From assembly GCA_021776795.1 (NCBI GenBank), contig JAJFFC010000005.1:173501-237500 (forward strand): a stretch of 64,000 nt of DNA, written 5' to 3'. The stretch comes from Planctomycetota bacterium. GTDB taxonomy: Bacteria > Planctomycetota > UBA1135. Shown here piece by piece: positions 58,573 through 64,000 of the stretch. Each line of letters begins with the position of its first letter. Within the stretch, counting starts at the first letter, position 1. Position numbers and translations under genes: made by a program. Below the pieces are notes generated by a model, which saw nothing but the letters and a program-made list of their open reading frames with translations, was not told the DNA's origin and ran no database searches.

Positions 58573-60300
58573 TTAGATGACCACGGTAACGATGTCACTG
58601 GCAACACCACCGGCAGACAAGCCACCGGTATTCACCCAACCTTGCACGTAATAAGTGCCAGGAGCCAAAGTTACAGGCAAGGTGATGCTGGAAGAGCCAT
58701 CAGCATTGATGGTACCGGTAGTCACAGGTACCGGGGGAACCGTGGTGGTAATCGAGTAAGCAGAGCTAGGTCCAAGGAACACGGTCAAGGACGGATTCTC
58801 TGGGTGCACCTGGTTACCGAGAGCGGTGGAAACGCCCCAGCGCGAGAATGCGCCTGCAGTAGCCGTTGGGTTACCGGTCTGCGAGAAGGTCAAGGCTCCT
58901 GGAGTCGGGTCAACTTCCACATAGGGGAAGCGGATACCGGAGTACATCAACTTATCCGGGCCAGCGGCGCCATCGTCGCTCTGGAAGCCAGCACCGAAAC
59001 CATTGCTGAGGAATACCCAGCTTTGATCTTCCATGTCTGCATCTTCGTCGATGTCGAGGTTTGTCCCTAGAACGACAGGGCCATTCCAAGTCACACCACT
59101 GTCGTTAGACCACCAACCGACGGGGTACTGGTCAATGTTGCTGACCGTGTGGGTGTCATCCAAACCTGTGACAAACATGTAGTCAGCATTGACGCCAGCG
59201 CCAAACCACTGCACATCGGGAGTTCCAATCGTATTGACAGGAAGCATTACCGTAGTGAAGGTGGCACCACCATCAGTGCTAAAGGTCGCACGAGGCTCGT
59301 CATCCAAGGTGGAGTCATCTGCCCAACCCATGACGACACGATCACCAGAAACCGCAATGTTGAAGTAATCCACATCATCGGCGATACTCGAAAGCATGGT
59401 TTCGGTGCCAAAGGTGAGGGTTCCAAGATCGTAGTTGTTGTAGAACAGGATGTCGTCAAAGCTGCTCGTTGCACCTGGCACATCATCTGCTAACCACTGG
59501 AAGTGAACGGTGCTGCCAGAAACAGCAATGCGAGGACGTAGATCGATGTCCATGGTGCTGTTCACTTGTAGTGGGCCTGTCCATGCGCCGGCACCCGCAA
59601 TATCAATGCTGGAATAATAGAGATCATCGTCTGCAGCGAGACGGAAGTCATCGAACCATGCTGCATGAGCGACGCCACCCACGACCACTGCAGTGTAACC
59701 GTCATAGTCGGCATCTCCACCGGCATTACTGACTGTCACTGGAGGGTTCACACCGAGACCAGCGAATCCTGTCGAGCTGGTGTCGGCAAGCAAAGCATTT
59801 GGCGAACTTGCGCCATCTAGGAAGAATACCAGCAGGTTATTTCCATCGGCATATACGCGCGGGTTGTCGTAATCGCCGACGTAAGTCAGAGTGGACCAGG
59901 TCATGCCGAGGTCGGAGCTCATCATGATTTCCGAAGTCTGGGGCGTACCAGCGACATCTTGATCATAAGAGATATAGATGTTGCCATTGTTCACTTCAAG
60001 CCAGGCATCGTCAGCATCGAGACTGATCGAGGCAAAATCGGTCACCTGAATCTCGCGTCGCCAAAAGGTACCGCCATCGGTGGAAATGGCGATGTAAACA
60101 TCGTCATCGGAAGTACTTACACCACGCTCATCGGTCCACATGGCGACCACTAAATCACCTTCGGCCTTGGTAGCCAGGTCGATGCTATCGGGTGTATTCG
60201 CGCTGGATAAATCATCAACACGGGTTTCCGGGCGCCCCTGTTGGGCGAAAATCGGAGTAGCCACAACGGTAGCTACCAAAAATGGAAGGAAGTTCTTCAT
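58573..60300 (-). CDS. Secreted Asp-box (sialidase-like) beta-propeller protein, paralogue
   Basis: A 575-residue protein with a Sec signal (cleavage near IFAQQG) directly followed by GRPETRVDDLSSANTPDSIDL, as in the paralogue. Asp boxes include STDGGTFW and STDGGATFT, and repeats run through the middle. The C-terminal module (FSRWGVSTALGNQVHPENPSLTVFL ... GTYYVQGWVNTG) is nearly the same as in the previous gene. Probably bound at the cell surface or secreted. TAGACT lies 9 nt before the ATG. It is separated from the rRNA operon by the 5S terminator. Confidence 0.82.
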   Translation of the reverse strand: MKNFLPFLVATVVATPIFAQQGRPETRVDDLSSANTPDSIDLATKAEGDLVVAMWTDERGVSTSDDDVYIAISTDGGTFWRREIQVTDFASISLDADDAWLEVNNGNIYISYDQDVAGTPQTSEIMMSSDLGMTWSTLTYVGDYDNPRVYADGNNLLVFFLDGASSPNALLADTSSTGFAGLGVNPPVTVSNAGGDADYDGYTAVVVGGVAHAAWFDDFRLAADDDLYYSSIDIAGAGAWTGPLQVNSTMDIDLRPRIAVSGSTVHFQWLADDVPGATSSFDDILFYNNYDLGTLTFGTETMLSSIADDVDYFNIAVSGDRVVMGWADDSTLDDEPRATFSTDGGATFTTVMLPVNTIGTPDVQWFGAGVNADYMFVTGLDDTHTVSNIDQYPVGWWSNDSGVTWNGPVVLGTNLDIDEDADMEDQSWVFLSNGFGAGFQSDDGAAGPDKLMYSGIRFPYVEVDPTPGALTFSQTGNPTATAGAFSRWGVSTALGNQVHPENPSLTVFLGPSSAYSITTTVPPVPVTTGTINADGSSSITLPVTLAPGTYYVQGWVNTGGLSAGGVASDIVTVVI

Positions 60301-60309
60301 GAGGAGGAG

Positions 60310-60315
60310 AGTCTA
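60310..60315 (-). promoter_or_regulatory. Candidate -10 box of the second propeller gene
   Basis: TAGACT on the minus strand, 9 nt before the ATG at 60300. Confidence 0.35.
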
Positions 60316-60414
60316 GACAGAGAATGCGGCCGATACGGCCTGTGCCATGAGTATAGCAAGGAATTCGCACAAAGGAGCATTTCTCTGGGATTTCCCCAGG
60401 GAATCTTCGGGCAA

Positions 60415-60448
60415 GAAAAAAGGCCGCCAGGTTCTACCCTGGCGGCCA
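60415..60448 (-). terminator. Rho-independent terminator of the rRNA operon
   Basis: On the minus strand GGCCGCCAGG pairs with CCTGGCGGCC around a 6-nt loop, followed by TTTTTT, 13 nt after the 5S gene. Confidence 0.92.
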
Positions 60449-60460
60449 AATCGTCTAAAG

Positions 60461-60566
60461 TCCGGCACGAACCTACTTTCGCGCAAAGCACTATCATCGG
60501 CGACTGCTTCTTAACTTCCGAGTTCGGAATGGGATCGGGTGTGACCAGCAGCCTATGAGCACCGGA
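60461..60566 (-). rRNA. rrf: 5S ribosomal RNA
   Basis: Minus-strand 5S rRNA. The terminal helix TCCGGTGC / GTGCCGGA closes the molecule, and the conserved CGATCCCATTCCGAACTCGGAAGTTAAG core is present. Flanking ATCGTC/GACGAT arms extend the stem and may be processing sites. Ends are set by the helix and could shift by a few nt. Confidence 0.92.
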
Positions 60567-60659
60567 CGATGGGGAGGAATAGAAGTGTAATCTTAAAATC
60601 AAATGCGGATCCTTTTCGGACCCCCACCACCGGTAAACCGGAAGCGAGATGCGAAAAGG

Positions 60660-63638
<2,979 letters not shown>

Positions 63639-63973
63639 GTCGCATCCATGCGCGGGGACAAGCCCCGCCCATAATCACGCTTTACTCAGCGACAGACATC
63701 AGGAACTCCACCAGTCCCGCCACCGCCAAACCTTGGAGATGCCAAAACCAACGGAGTTCTTCACCTCTCGGATCCAAAACAAGACCCGAAAAGCCAATTC
63801 CTCTTCACCGTTCAAAGATCAGGGATCAGAAGTCAGGGATCAGGGATCAGAACCCCCTCTCCGCAATTCCCGTCCAAAACGAACAAACCAATAAAACCAC
63901 GGCCCATAAATAAAACTTGCCGCGCCTCCGCTTCGCTCCGGAGCCCGTGCTCGAAACGCGCCACCGCCCGGAC
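63639..63973 (-). other. 16S-23S internal transcribed spacer (tRNA-Ala to 23S part)
   Basis: About 335 bp between the tRNA end and the 23S 5' end. It holds a GC-rich inverted repeat (GCGGGG/CCCCGC at about 63655-63670) likely to be part of the 23S processing stem, and a block of tandem heptamers. No gene is seen. Confidence 0.7.
63817..63851. repeat. Five tandem heptamers (GATCAGR)
   Basis: GATCAGG GATCAGA AGTCAGG GATCAGG GATCAGA, five 7-bp units in the rRNA spacer. The third unit is degenerate. The transcribed strand would carry CTGATC repeats. Confidence 0.8.
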
Positions 63974-64000
63974 TGGTGGAGCCGATCGGGATCGAACCGA
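63974..64000 (-). tRNA. tRNA-Ala, 3' end only (partial)
   Basis: On the minus strand the window edge reads TCGGTTCGATCCCGATCGGCTCCACCA: T-loop TTCGATC, T-stem, acceptor strand CGGCTCC, then ACCA with the CCA encoded. Acceptor strand CGGCTCC can pair as GGGGCCG with a G3-U70, the alanine identity pair, and tRNA-Ala is the usual tRNA next to 23S. The anticodon lies outside the window. Confidence 0.7.

Overview
This 64-kb window looks like the chromosome of a Planctomycetota-related bacterium. The signs are a DUF1592/DUF1552 gene pair with planctomycete-type c-heme motifs, a tricorn-type protease, several FG-GAP and Asp-box secreted beta-propellers, and a Gram-negative envelope (lipid A, heptose, porin-like barrels, lipoproteins). 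The phylum is inferred from gene content only. No mobile element, CRISPR array, phage gene or origin was seen, and base composition looks even outside the rRNA genes.

Layout. 1-1.97 kb: end of a Ski2-like helicase gene, two small secreted proteins and a zinc-binding anti-sigma-like protein. 1.97-11.6 kb (minus strand): a ten-gene run starting with tryptophan 2,3-dioxygenase and ending with kynurenine formamidase. In between lie a LigB-type 2-aminophenol-dioxygenase-like pair, a semialdehyde dehydrogenase and a 2-aminomuconate deaminase, plus a luciferase-like monooxygenase, an asparaginase-II-like protein, an atypical SDR and a TPR membrane protein. No kynureninase, FAD kynurenine hydroxylase, cupin 3-hydroxyanthranilate dioxygenase or ACMS decarboxylase is present, so this may be a non-canonical tryptophan degradation route. 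11.7-13.5 kb: EVE protein and an RlmI-like methyltransferase. 13.5-19.5 kb: five-gene operon of ABC exporter, PDZ lipoprotein and two FG-GAP proteins, with every junction a 4-nt overlap. 19.5-27.1 kb: haloacid-dehalogenase-like protein, SPFH/NfeD pair, tricorn protease and an unknown secreted protein. 27.2-30.3 kb: hybrid histidine kinase plus PleD-like diguanylate cyclase. 30.3-36 kb: envelope operon (sulfatase-fold lipoprotein, lpxK, acyltransferase, hldE, TauE-like permease). 36-43 kb: DUF2325 protein, omega-like subunit, HAD protein, M28 peptidase, two barrels and a lipoprotein. 43-52 kb: housekeeping genes ribE, trmD, rplS, secDF, LysM, hflX, nadB and lexA. 52-60.3 kb: DUF1592/DUF1552 pair, YedK and two paralogous Asp-box propellers. 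60.4-64 kb: minus-strand rRNA operon (tRNA-Ala end, 23S, 5S, terminator).

Genome style. Gene packing is extreme. At least thirteen same-strand junctions are 4-nt ATGA/TTGA overlaps (plus one TAATG), and six of nine convergent pairs end in interlocked 4-nt stop codons (YTAR). Shine-Dalgarno sequences are rare. About a dozen first genes carry a TANNNT box 6-9 nt before the start codon, which suggests leaderless mRNAs, and some divergent pairs appear to share overlapping -10 elements. nadB in the same window suggests NAD is made from aspartate, so the tryptophan cluster is probably catabolic.
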